A stretch of DNA of 22,166 nucleotides from Actinomycetota bacterium (GTDB taxonomy: Bacteria; Actinomycetota; Thermoleophilia; Solirubrobacterales; 70-9), in assembly GCA_018268695.1 (NCBI GenBank), contig JAFDWD010000327.1, positions 1-22,166 of the forward strand, given 5' to 3'. Under the pieces are notes generated by a model, which was not told the origin of the DNA, searched no databases, and saw only the letters and a list, made by a program, of their open reading frames with translations. The position numbers were made by a program, and so were the translations under genes. Below, piece after piece: positions 8,728 to 15,444 of the stretch (the first letter of the stretch is position 1; each line of letters begins with the position of its first letter).

Positions 8728-8745
8728 ATGTCAAAATGTTGACAT
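8728..8745. promoter_or_regulatory. MarR operator 2, overlapping the marR start codon
   Basis: ATGTCAA and TTGACAT form a perfect 7 bp inverted repeat around AATG. The centre lies 27 bp from that of operator 1. The last two bases are the first two of the MarR start codon, so a bound repressor would block the 5' end of that gene. Confidence 0.75.
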
Positions 8746-9199
8746 GAGTTCTCAGGATCCCCCCGTCGAGGCGCGGGTCGGCTACGCGCTGAAACGGGCC
8801 CAGGCCTCCCTGCGTGCGGCGATGGACGAGGCGCTCCGTCCGCTCGGGCTCACCGTCGCCCAGTACGCCTGCCTGCAGCTGATCGGCGAGCGGCCGGGCG
8901 TCTCCGGTTCGGAGCTGGCGCGCGGCATGTTCGTCTCACGCCAATCGCTGAACGTCGTCCTGCGCGGACTGCAGGAGCGCGATCTGGTCCACCGGCCCAG
9001 CACCGCACCGCAGGCCCGCAGCCTTCCTGCCGAGCTGACCCCCGCGGGGCGAAAGCTGGCCAGGCGCGCCGACGCGCTCGTCGCCGACATCGAGGCGCAG
9101 ATGGTCGTCGCGCTGTCGGCCCGGCAACGATCGCAGCTGCTCGCCAGCCTCACCGCCTGCGCCGACGCCCTGAGCAAAGAGGCGGCGTGGAGACCGTGA
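8744..9199 (+). CDS. MarR-family transcriptional regulator
   Basis: The 151-residue product has the MarR layout: an N-terminal dimerisation helix, a winged helix (VAQYACLQLIGERPGVSGSELARGMFVSRQSLNVVLRGLQERDLV, about 39-83, then the wing with LPAELTPAGR), and a long C-terminal dimer helix. MarR proteins are dimeric repressors that release DNA on binding a small phenolic or electrophilic ligand, or on oxidation. There is no Shine-Dalgarno sequence before the ATG, and the second operator runs into the start codon, so the mRNA is probably leaderless or nearly so. The next in-frame ATG (8822) would delete the dimerisation helix. It probably represses itself and the divergent VOC-glycosylase pair. 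Confidence 0.92.
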   Translation: MSSQDPPVEARVGYALKRAQASLRAAMDEALRPLGLTVAQYACLQLIGERPGVSGSELARGMFVSRQSLNVVLRGLQERDLVHRPSTAPQARSLPAELTPAGRKLARRADALVADIEAQMVVALSARQRSQLLASLTACADALSKEAAWRP

Positions 9200-9251
9200 C
9201 GTCGCCCAGCCGAACAGGGCACAGCTACTCTTGCGCCGGCCGTTGACCGAG

Positions 9252-9276
9252 AGGCCCGCCTAGTCGGGGCGGGCCT
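9252..9276. terminator. Hairpin between convergent genes
   Basis: AGGCCCGCC (9252-9260) and GGCGGGCCT (9268-9276) form a perfect 9 bp GC-rich stem with a 7-base loop. It lies between the MarR stop and the stop of the minus-strand gene, the expected place for a bidirectional terminator. No T-run is present, as is common in high-GC actinobacteria. Confidence 0.65.
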
Positions 9277-9290
9277 GGACTCCCGGGCGT

Positions 9291-9665
9291 TCAGAACGGC
9301 GAGCCGATTTCATCGCGGTGTTGGTAGCTGTTGATCTTCGGCCCCCGCACGCATGCCTCCCCGCCGGCCCCGGAAAAACACTTCCAGCCGCCGGGCAGGG
9401 TCGTGTACCAGCTCTCCCGCCCGGTCCCGGGAGGTCTGTGAACGGTCCCCTTGCCCGAGTTGACGGCCTTGATGACCGCCCGCGCTTCCTTACACGACAC
9501 CTGGCCACGGAAGATCTGTACCTCGTAGGTAGAGGAGACGTGATCGCGGGTCGCCGTCACCTCCCCGCAACTCCTGGAAGCCGCTGCGCCGGCGATGTTC
9601 GACACCCCGATCGTTGCCGCCACGACGGCGACGAGGCCCGCGACGCTGACCGTGACCCTATGCAT
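9291..9665 (-). CDS. Small exported protein of unknown function
   Basis: The 124-residue product starts with a typical signal peptide (VTVSVAGLVAVVAATIGVSNIAGAAA, ending near residue 29). The mature part has four Cys residues (in RSCGEV, VSCKEA, WKCFSG and EACVRG), which could form two disulfides outside the cell. The CKEARAVIKAV segment followed by a WKC...CVRG tail resembles small secreted proteins often seen in Solirubrobacterales and mycobacteria, but I cannot name a function. The start lies 4 bases behind the stop of the preceding gene, so the three minus-strand genes from 11604 to 9291 are probably one operon of exported proteins. Confidence 0.75.
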   Translation of the reverse strand: MHRVTVSVAGLVAVVAATIGVSNIAGAAASRSCGEVTATRDHVSSTYEVQIFRGQVSCKEARAVIKAVNSGKGTVHRPPGTGRESWYTTLPGGWKCFSGAGGEACVRGPKINSYQHRDEIGSPF

Positions 9666-9669
9666 CTGC

Positions 9670-10419
9670 TCACGACCTCACTGTTCGGTGTAGTTGTCGG
9701 CCGAGAGAGTGAACCCATGGCCCGAGCGGTTGACGCAGACGACCGTCGTTTCGCCGATCGAGCAGGTGATCCCGATCGGCTTGAAGCTCCAGGTGGTGCC
9801 TGCGGCCAGCTTCGGGATGCGCACCCTGGTTCCGTTCATTCCCACCTGCCACGAGTACTGGCTGATCAGGGCGGGCTTGGGCGGTCCCGTGGCTTCCAGG
9901 TAGACCCAGCCCTCCAAGGGCACTCCAGAGTTCGGGCTGGGATGTTCCGCCCGGCGCTACGGGTGGCGGCGTCTTCGCGGGGACCGGTCGTCGAATTTTG
10001 ACGGCGCGACGGCGATCGATCCAGAAACCCCGACCGACCAGCCTGCCAGAGGTCAGGATGCAGGCGATCCCCCCTCTTTCGGAGACGCAGCGGAACTCTT
10101 CCACTTCGACGATCCGTCCGTTTGGCAGCGCCGGTGCGCGGCCTTGGGTGTGAGAATTGCCGTTGCAGTAGCTCCCGCCTGGCGGGTGATTACAGACCTC
10201 GACCTCGTTCGGGGCGATGAGTCCGTTGTGGGAGCCATCGTCTGACGGGGCTTCCGACGAGCCGCAGATGACCGCGCCGGCGAAGAACACGCAGGTCACC
10301 TTTTGATCCGGCGAGGCGAACCGCCGGAGATGGAGGACAGGGGGTCCGGCGAGAGCGCTTGACGGGAAGAGAAGGGCAAGGATCACGATGGCCCCCGTGA
10401 GCTTGCCGGTCGAGGTCAT
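9670..10419 (-). CDS. Exported Cys-rich protein (DUF6636-like), apparently frameshifted in its C-terminal half
   Basis: The start is well supported: AAGGAGG lies at good distance before ATG 10419. Residues 1-24 are a signal peptide (IVILALLFPSSALA). Residues about 33-140 carry a pattern seen in small actinobacterial secreted proteins: FASPDQKVTC...VICGSS at the front and FRCVSERGGIACILTSGRLVGRGFWI at the back. A Pro-rich linker follows (about 145-165). From about nt 9956 leftwards this frame becomes Arg/His-rich and loses protein-like character, while another frame encodes a coherent continuation (see next entry). The annotated 249-residue product is therefore probably not the native one. It lies 12 bases behind the upstream exported-protein gene. 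Function is unknown. Confidence 0.7.
   Translation of the reverse strand: MTSTGKLTGAIVILALLFPSSALAGPPVLHLRRFASPDQKVTCVFFAGAVICGSSEAPSDDGSHNGLIAPNEVEVCNHPPGGSYCNGNSHTQGRAPALPNGRIVEVEEFRCVSERGGIACILTSGRLVGRGFWIDRRRAVKIRRPVPAKTPPPVAPGGTSQPELWSALGGLGLPGSHGTAQARPDQPVLVAGGNERNQGAHPEAGRRHHLELQADRDHLLDRRNDGRLRQPLGPWVHSLGRQLHRTVRS
9678..9956 (-). pseudogene. C-terminal half of the frameshifted exported protein, in another frame
   Basis: This frame reads GVPLEGWVYLEATGPPKPAL, then FKPIGITCSIGETTVVCVN and RSGHGFTLSADNY before a TGA at 9678. The C-x8-C plus SGHGF pattern is the typical end of the same family to which the first half belongs. An in-frame TAG at about 9957-9959 marks how far right it can extend, so the shift lies between about 9910 and 9956, in the linker. 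It could be a true mutation or an assembly error. Confidence 0.6.
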
Positions 10420-10431
10420 CTGCCTGCCTCC

Positions 10432-11604
10432 TTACTTGGAAGCCGGTCCGAATCTCGAGTCGGACTGGAACCAGACCGTCTGTCCGAAGATCTTCTTGGG
10501 GATGGTCAGGCGTTTCGTGTAGTAGCGGCCGCAGAAACCGGGGGTTCCCTTGATCCGGAAGGTGACCTTCATCGACTTCGCCCCCGCGACCTTTCGATTC
10601 TCGGCGGGCCGCAGGGCCTCGGGGAGGCGGAAGACGCCTGCCAGGTGGAAATGGCCCGTCGCGGAGCCGAGGGATAGCCCTCCGGCCGGTCCGCCCAGCC
10701 GGTAGGAGACGTCGACTTCGGCGGGTTGGTAAGAGGTGTAATGGATGACGAGGCGGATCTTGTGATGGTGGGTGAAGACGAAGACCCTTGCCCTCGCCAC
10801 CCTCAGCACGCACGCTTTGGGAAGCGCGACGGTCCATTGATAGGTAGCGGCGGGGCCGACCAGGCCCCCGAGCGTCTCGCGGACCTGGAAAAGGTGGTCG
10901 CCCGGCAGGATCGGAGTAAAAGCCTGGCCGCTCGAGCACGGAGTCCAAGGCCCGTTGTCGATTTTGCATTCGTACGTGCCCCCGCTGACACCCGTGAACG
11001 CAAACGTCGCGCTTTGGCTGGTCGTTTCGGCCGGTGGACCACTCGTGATCTGAACCGTCGGCGGCCCGGCGGTCAACTGGGCGGCATCGATCGCCTCCTC
11101 GAGCGCGAAGTAGGCGCTTCCGCCCGGGGGGATCGCAGGATTGAAACTGACGTGGCCCGAGGTGGGGGAGGAGGCGACAAAGCTCGTCCCGGGCCCCTCG
11201 TAGCCCGTCGGGCCGAACGGGCAACTGGCATTGAAGACGTTGAACGGGGAGGCACAGATTCCGTCGCCGTCGAACCCGAAGATGTCCGCGGTCGAGGTAA
11301 GCGGCAGTTCGGCGAGTGGGCCGCTCGACTGGTTGAGCACGCCGACGAGGGTGTCGTCTTCGCCGTCGTATGGCCCGAGGCCGGGGTCCGTCAATACCGA
11401 GGTCCCCGCGTTGGTCACATCGATCAGGAGGCCACAGCCCGTGTCGGCGCCGATCGCTGGGCACTGAGCGAAAGGGGGCGATGGAGTGGCGGCGACCCCG
11501 GTCGCAACGTGGACCGAGGCGAGATAGAGAAGTGCAGACGCGACAACCCCTGCGCCGGTGATCAAGCGCCACGCCCGACTCAGACCCTCTCGTGCTCCGC
11601 GCAA
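10432..11604 (-). CDS. Large exported protein with Ig-like module, function unknown
   Basis: The 390-residue product starts at TTG 11604, with GAAGGGG 6-7 bases upstream and no better start nearby. A signal peptide covers residues about 12-39 (ITGAGVVASALLYLASVHVATGVAA). The first domain (about 45-175) has the pattern DDTLVGVLNQSSGPL, IFGFDGDGICA, GYEGPGTSF and IPPGGSAYFALEE, seen in exported actinobacterial proteins of unknown role. An Ig-like module follows (about 183-260: TVQITSGP, ATFAFTGV, YECKIDNGPWTPCSSG, GDHLFQVRE), a form common in Solirubrobacterales surface proteins. The C-terminal part (about 268-390) is another beta-rich domain with Cys at CVLRVA and GFCGRYY. It is the first gene of the three-gene exported-protein run. 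Confidence 0.82.
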   Translation of the reverse strand: MRGAREGLSRAWRLITGAGVVASALLYLASVHVATGVAATPSPPFAQCPAIGADTGCGLLIDVTNAGTSVLTDPGLGPYDGEDDTLVGVLNQSSGPLAELPLTSTADIFGFDGDGICASPFNVFNASCPFGPTGYEGPGTSFVASSPTSGHVSFNPAIPPGGSAYFALEEAIDAAQLTAGPPTVQITSGPPAETTSQSATFAFTGVSGGTYECKIDNGPWTPCSSGQAFTPILPGDHLFQVRETLGGLVGPAATYQWTVALPKACVLRVARARVFVFTHHHKIRLVIHYTSYQPAEVDVSYRLGGPAGGLSLGSATGHFHLAGVFRLPEALRPAENRKVAGAKSMKVTFRIKGTPGFCGRYYTKRLTIPKKIFGQTVWFQSDSRFGPASK

Positions 11605-11768
11605 GGCTTACCCCTTCTCAGCCAAGGCCTGCCCCGACCTGACTGTCACGAGGCTCCACGAAACGATCACCCCGGAGCACCACCTCGTCCTCTCCGGATA
11701 TCGCAGCGTACCAAAAGATCCGACCTTCGATTAGGAATCCTCGTCCTTTTTCGCGCCTCTTCGACCAC

Positions 11769-12521
11769 TCAGGCCCGGTACTCCGGGTTGACGAAGTCGA
11801 AGCGGCAGCCGGCGTCCCAGGCGGTGCGCTGGTTGCCATGGGCGGGGATGCCGCCCGCGTCCTTCAGCATCCGCGCCAGGTGCAGCATGTTCCAGGCGGC
11901 GAAGGTGGTGTTGCGGTTGGTGAAGTCGTTCTCCGGGCCGCCCGAGCCGGGGTCGAGATAGGAGGGCCCGGGCCCCGCCTCGCCGATCCAGCCCGCGTCG
12001 GCCTGTGGCGGGATCGTGTAGCCGAGGTGCTGCAGCGAGTAGAGGACGTTCATCGCGCAGTGCTTGACGCCGTCCTCGTTTCCGGTGACCAGGCAGCCGC
12101 CGACCCGCCCGTAGTAGGCGTATTGCCCGCCGTCGTTCAGCAGGTGGGAGTTGCCGTACAGGCGCTCGACGATGCGCGTCGCCACCGAGGACTTCTCGCC
12201 CAGCCAGATCGACATCCCGAGGACGAGGATGTCGGCGTCGATCACCCGCTCGAAGATCTCGGGCCACTCGTCGCGCTCCCAGCCGTGCTCGGTCATGTCG
12301 GGCCAGACGCCGGTCGCGATCTCGTGGTCGACCGCCCGGATGCCGTCCACCTGGACGCCGTTGCGGCGCATGATCTCCATCGAGACGTCCATCAGCCCCT
12401 GGGTGTTGGAGACCTCGGGGCTGCGCTTCAGGGTGCAGTTGATGAAGAACGCCTTGAGATCGGAGTAGTCGGTCTCGCTGCGCTCACACAACTCGGACTG
12501 CATCTCGGTCAGTTCGGTCAT
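11769..12521 (-). CDS. Flavodoxin-like NADPH-dependent FMN reductase family protein
   Basis: ATG 12521 is chosen because GGAGGAG precedes it at ideal distance; the frame stays open further up but without protein-like character. The product has 250 residues. AFFINCTLKRSPEVSNTQGL (about residues 24-43) is the FMN-phosphate loop of FMN_red flavoproteins, and DADILVLGMSIWLGEKSSVA with VERLYG is the second flavin-contacting strand and loop. The segment GGCLVTGNEDGVKHCAMNVLYSLQHLGYTIPP is the usual later strand. Such enzymes reduce FMN or quinones with NAD(P)H in the cytoplasm. It stands alone and is divergent from the OmpR-type regulator, which may control it. Confidence 0.9.
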   Translation of the reverse strand: MTELTEMQSELCERSETDYSDLKAFFINCTLKRSPEVSNTQGLMDVSMEIMRRNGVQVDGIRAVDHEIATGVWPDMTEHGWERDEWPEIFERVIDADILVLGMSIWLGEKSSVATRIVERLYGNSHLLNDGGQYAYYGRVGGCLVTGNEDGVKHCAMNVLYSLQHLGYTIPPQADAGWIGEAGPGPSYLDPGSGGPENDFTNRNTTFAAWNMLHLARMLKDAGGIPAHGNQRTAWDAGCRFDFVNPEYRA

Positions 12522-12782
12522 TTCGTCTCCTCCATCCCGCGGTTCGCGTACCGCGCCAGCCTCCCACGTGGTGCTTTCAAATTCATGAACTCGAGCCGCC
12601 AGGGTCGGATATCCTCGACGAAGGTGAGCCGGGAAGCCTGGTCGGCACGACGTCAAGTCCTGCCGACTGTTGATGCTCACCGAATCCGAAAACGCAGCAA
12701 CTCGGTCCAGAAGCCGCCTCTTTGGCGTCGGCAGCACAGGCGGGTCGCATGGCACCGCCGAGGCCATCATCGGCACAGGGGC

Positions 12783-13469
12783 GTGAGCGACCGCATGTTG
12801 GTGCTGATCTGCGCCGCGGAGGTAAAGGATCTACGTGCCTTCCAGGTGATCCTTCGCGAGCAGGGCCACGAGAGCGCGGCGGCGGCCGACGCCGGGGAGG
12901 CTATCTCGGCAGGTGCCGCCCTCCGCCCTTCCGCAGCGATCATCCAGATCGACGGAGCCGGTTCCGACGGGGTCGGACTGACGAGGCGCCTTCGGGCGGC
13001 CGACGGATCGCTGCCGATCCTCGTCGTCTGCGGCGAGGATGACGCCGAGCGCGGGATAGAGGCCCTCGAGGCGGGGGCCGACCAGATGTGCTCGGGGCCG
13101 CCGGGTCCGTCGGAGCTGGTCGCGCGGCTGGAGGCGTTGCTCCGGCGTGCCCGTGATTCGGTGCGCGCCTCACGGCCGCTTACGGCGGGGGATCTCGAGA
13201 TCGACGTCGCCGGGCGGGTAGTGAGGCAGAGGGAGCAGCTGCTCCGCCTGACCCCGATCGAGTTCGAGCTCCTTGTGTTCCTGGTCGAGCGTCGCGGCGA
13301 GACGGTCGCCCGCAGAACCCTTCTGGTCGACATATGGGGCCGGGACCGCGGAGCAGATGATCGCCTCCTGCGTAGCCACATCTTCAATCTGCGGCGCAAG
13401 CTCGAGCCGGCAGGCGGGAGTCGCTACATCCAGACCGAGCCTGGCATCGGTTACCGGTTCGGGTCATAG
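12783..13469 (+). CDS. OmpR-type regulator with degenerate (Asp-less) receiver domain
   Basis: The product has 228 residues from GTG 12783, or 224 from ATG 12795, which gives a natural receiver start (MLVLIC). Neither has a well-placed ribosome binding site. The C-terminal half is a clear OmpR/PhoB winged helix (LTPIEFELLVFLVERRGETVARRTLL, then LRSHIFNLRRKLEP and IQTEPGIGYRF). The receiver fold is recognisable, but its chemistry is gone. The acidic pair is Ala-Ala-Glu (nt 12813-12821), the phospho-acceptor Asp is Gln (12945-12947, IIQIDGAGSDG), and the Lys of the KP motif is Gly (13095-13097). No histidine kinase is nearby. This fits atypical response regulators that act without phosphorylation, for example through ligands or constitutive dimerisation. 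It is divergent from the flavoprotein gene. Confidence 0.9.
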   Translation: MSDRMLVLICAAEVKDLRAFQVILREQGHESAAAADAGEAISAGAALRPSAAIIQIDGAGSDGVGLTRRLRAADGSLPILVVCGEDDAERGIEALEAGADQMCSGPPGPSELVARLEALLRRARDSVRASRPLTAGDLEIDVAGRVVRQREQLLRLTPIEFELLVFLVERRGETVARRTLLVDIWGRDRGADDRLLRSHIFNLRRKLEPAGGSRYIQTEPGIGYRFGS

Positions 13470-13531
13470 CCCGCCGACGGGCCGCCGGGCGCCACCCGTG
13501 TGTACGGCGTGGGCGATGGCCGGTCCTTCGC

Positions 13532-14935
13532 TCACTGCTCGGAGTCGACCACCGCCGCGGCGATCCCCCGCGGTCTGCCCGCCCGCACCCAGAGCCGCCA
13601 GAGCGCCGCGGCGATCGCCAGCGAGGCCGCGAGTGAGGCGATCGGGTCGCCGCGCGAGAGGTTGATCGCGAGGGTGAAGGTCACGACGATCGCGCCGAGG
13701 AGGCTCATCCCCAACACGACCCGACGTCCCTCACGGCGCGCGAAGCGGGCCATCGCCAGCAGGCCGACGAGGAAGCTGAGGAAGACGGCGACCGCGTAGA
13801 AGAGGACGAGCTCCTGTTCCTTCGCGCCCGCTGCCGCGACGACCGCGGCGGAGACCGCGAGGAAGACGCCCACCGCGACGTAGGGGGTGTGGTGGCGGTT
13901 GACGGTGCCGAGGTGCGGGTGAAGGACGCCCGCTTCCTCGCCGTCGCCCCGGACGCGACGGGCCAGCGCCCGCAGCAGGCCGGGGCCTGCCTGGAACGAG
14001 GAGCTCGCGGCGGCCAGGAGCAGCAGGGCGGTGACGACCTGGAAGGTCGTGTAGAGGCGGTCGCCGACGCTTGCCTTCGCGACTTCGGAGATCTGCGTCT
14101 CATCGGGGCGGGGGATGCCGACGTGGAGGTGGACGGCAAGTGCGGTGAGCCCGAGGGTCAGCGTCCCGACGATCGCCAAGGTGGCCCAGATGGTGATGCG
14201 CCCGAACCGTCGCCGGCCCGCGTCGTCGAGCTGGCCGAGCTGGGCGATCGCCGAGGAGGGCGCCTCGACCCCGGTGGCCAGCGCCATCGCCACCGGGAAG
14301 GCGAGGATCACCGCGAGCAGTGGCGAGTGGCCGGCCGACAGGTCGATCGGCGGCCGCGAGGGGGCGGTGGCGAAGCCCGAGGCGAGGACGACGACGCCGA
14401 CCAGGACGAACAGCGTCGTCATCGCGGCGAAGATCGCGCGGCCGACGTGGCCGAACCAGGTGAGGCCGGCGACCAGTACGAGCACCGCGAGGGCGAGCGG
14501 GACCCGAACCGGCGCCAGGCCGGAGGCGAAGGCGATCAGCGCCGACGCGGCGGCGGAGACGCTGATCGCGATCGTGAGGACGAAGTCGACGATCAGGGCG
14601 CCGATCGGGATGAAGGCCCATGCCTCCCCGAAGGCCGACCCGGCCGCGGCGGCGGCGCCGCCGCCTTCGGGGAAGCGGCCGATCAGCTCGTGGTAGTTGG
14701 CGATGATCAGGGCGATCACGGCGACGACCAGCGCCATCGTCGGTAGCAGGAGGCCGAGGTCGCCGTCGAGCGCCCGCAAGGCCGCCTCGATCGCGTAGGC
14801 GACCGAGGAGACCGGGTCGGCCATCACCGCGAAGGCGAAGGCGAAGAGGAGCACCGGGCGGGAGAAGGCGAGCGCCCGAAAGCGCCCGGGGCGGTGCGGA
14901 GCTGCGTCGGGATCGGAGGGGGTGGAAGCGGGCAT
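13532..14935 (-). CDS. APC-superfamily amino-acid permease-like membrane protein
   Basis: The 467-residue product from ATG 14935 has about twelve hydrophobic helices. The first helix region carries VMADPVSSVAYAIEAAL, the unwound-helix signature of APC-superfamily transporters, here close to a group annotated as amino-acid permeases. Helix 2-3 includes YHELIGRFPEGGGAAAAAG, typical of the same group. The central region has helices interrupted by ISEVAKASVGDRLYTTFQ, and the C-terminus is cytoplasmic. It lies in the inner membrane; the substrate cannot be told from the sequence. A frame upstream of 14935 is open but low in protein character and overlaps the SDR remnant, so the shorter start is preferred. 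It is convergent with the OmpR-type regulator across 62 bases. Confidence 0.88.
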   Translation of the reverse strand: MPASTPSDPDAAPHRPGRFRALAFSRPVLLFAFAFAVMADPVSSVAYAIEAALRALDGDLGLLLPTMALVVAVIALIIANYHELIGRFPEGGGAAAAAGSAFGEAWAFIPIGALIVDFVLTIAISVSAAASALIAFASGLAPVRVPLALAVLVLVAGLTWFGHVGRAIFAAMTTLFVLVGVVVLASGFATAPSRPPIDLSAGHSPLLAVILAFPVAMALATGVEAPSSAIAQLGQLDDAGRRRFGRITIWATLAIVGTLTLGLTALAVHLHVGIPRPDETQISEVAKASVGDRLYTTFQVVTALLLLAAASSSFQAGPGLLRALARRVRGDGEEAGVLHPHLGTVNRHHTPYVAVGVFLAVSAAVVAAAGAKEQELVLFYAVAVFLSFLVGLLAMARFARREGRRVVLGMSLLGAIVVTFTLAINLSRGDPIASLAASLAIAAALWRLWVRAGRPRGIAAAVVDSEQ

Positions 14936-14955
14936 GGTCGGTCGGGTGCCGACCA
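14935..14955. promoter_or_regulatory. Inverted repeat at the permease start
   Basis: TGGTCGG and CCGACCA form a 7 bp inverted repeat with a 7-base spacer. The first base belongs to the permease start codon. It may be an operator; support is position and symmetry only. Confidence 0.3.
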
Positions 14956-14987
14956 GTCTTCCCGGCTCACCGCTGGAGACCCTATGG

Positions 14988-15341
14988 CACCGGATCGTGC
15001 CCGAACTGCGCCGCCGGGTCGCCGAGCTCGGCATGCCGGGCAGCTCGGCCTACGCAGCGACCAAGGCCGCGCTCGCCTCGCTGACCCGCACTTGGGCCGG
15101 GGAGTTCGCCGGCTTCGGCGTCCGCGTCAACGCGGTCACCGTCGGCCCGACCGCCACCGAGGGCACCTCTGCGATGAGCGCCGACGAGATCGGCTTCGTC
15201 ACCGGCCTGACCAAGCTGGGTCGGATCGCGGAGCCGGCCGAGATCGCCGCGACGATCGCCTTCCTCGCCTCCCCCCGCGCCAGCTACATGACCGGGGCCA
15301 ACGTGGCCGTCGACGGGGGAGCCACGGCCGTGATGGGTTGA
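14988..15341 (+). pseudogene. 5'-truncated short-chain dehydrogenase/reductase remnant
   Basis: The segment encodes only the C-terminal half of an SDR enzyme. From about nt 15013 it reads VAELGMPGSSAYAATKAAL, with the catalytic Y-x3-K, then RVNAVTVGPTATEG and the usual C-terminal strand YMTGANVAVDGG, ending at TGA 15341. The nucleotide-binding TGxxxGxG half and the catalytic Ser region are absent, and the sequence just upstream runs into the permease promoter and start. An open frame from 14922 gives 139 residues against about 250 for an intact SDR. A deletion or rearrangement has removed the front, so activity is not expected. Confidence 0.75.
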
Positions 15342-15444
15342 GCTCGCGGCCTTCGCCTGATCGACCGAAAAAGACCGTAACGCCGGCGCTCCTCGCGAGG
15401 ACTGAGGTCAGCAAGTCCATTCCCCAAACGAGGAGCAAATCGCA

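Noticed and set aside
10726..11961. A plus-strand frame of about 400 codons opposite the exported-protein gene
   Set aside because: Arg/Gly-rich with no family resemblance, and it runs through the start regions of two well-supported minus-strand genes.
11838..12782. Extension of the OmpR-type regulator frame far upstream
   Set aside because: The upstream part is antisense to the flavoprotein gene and not protein-like; the receiver fold begins at 12783-12795.
13469..13482. Small hairpin (GCCCG/CGGGC) behind the OmpR-type regulator
   Set aside because: A 5 bp stem is expected by chance in DNA this GC-rich; not enough to call a terminator.
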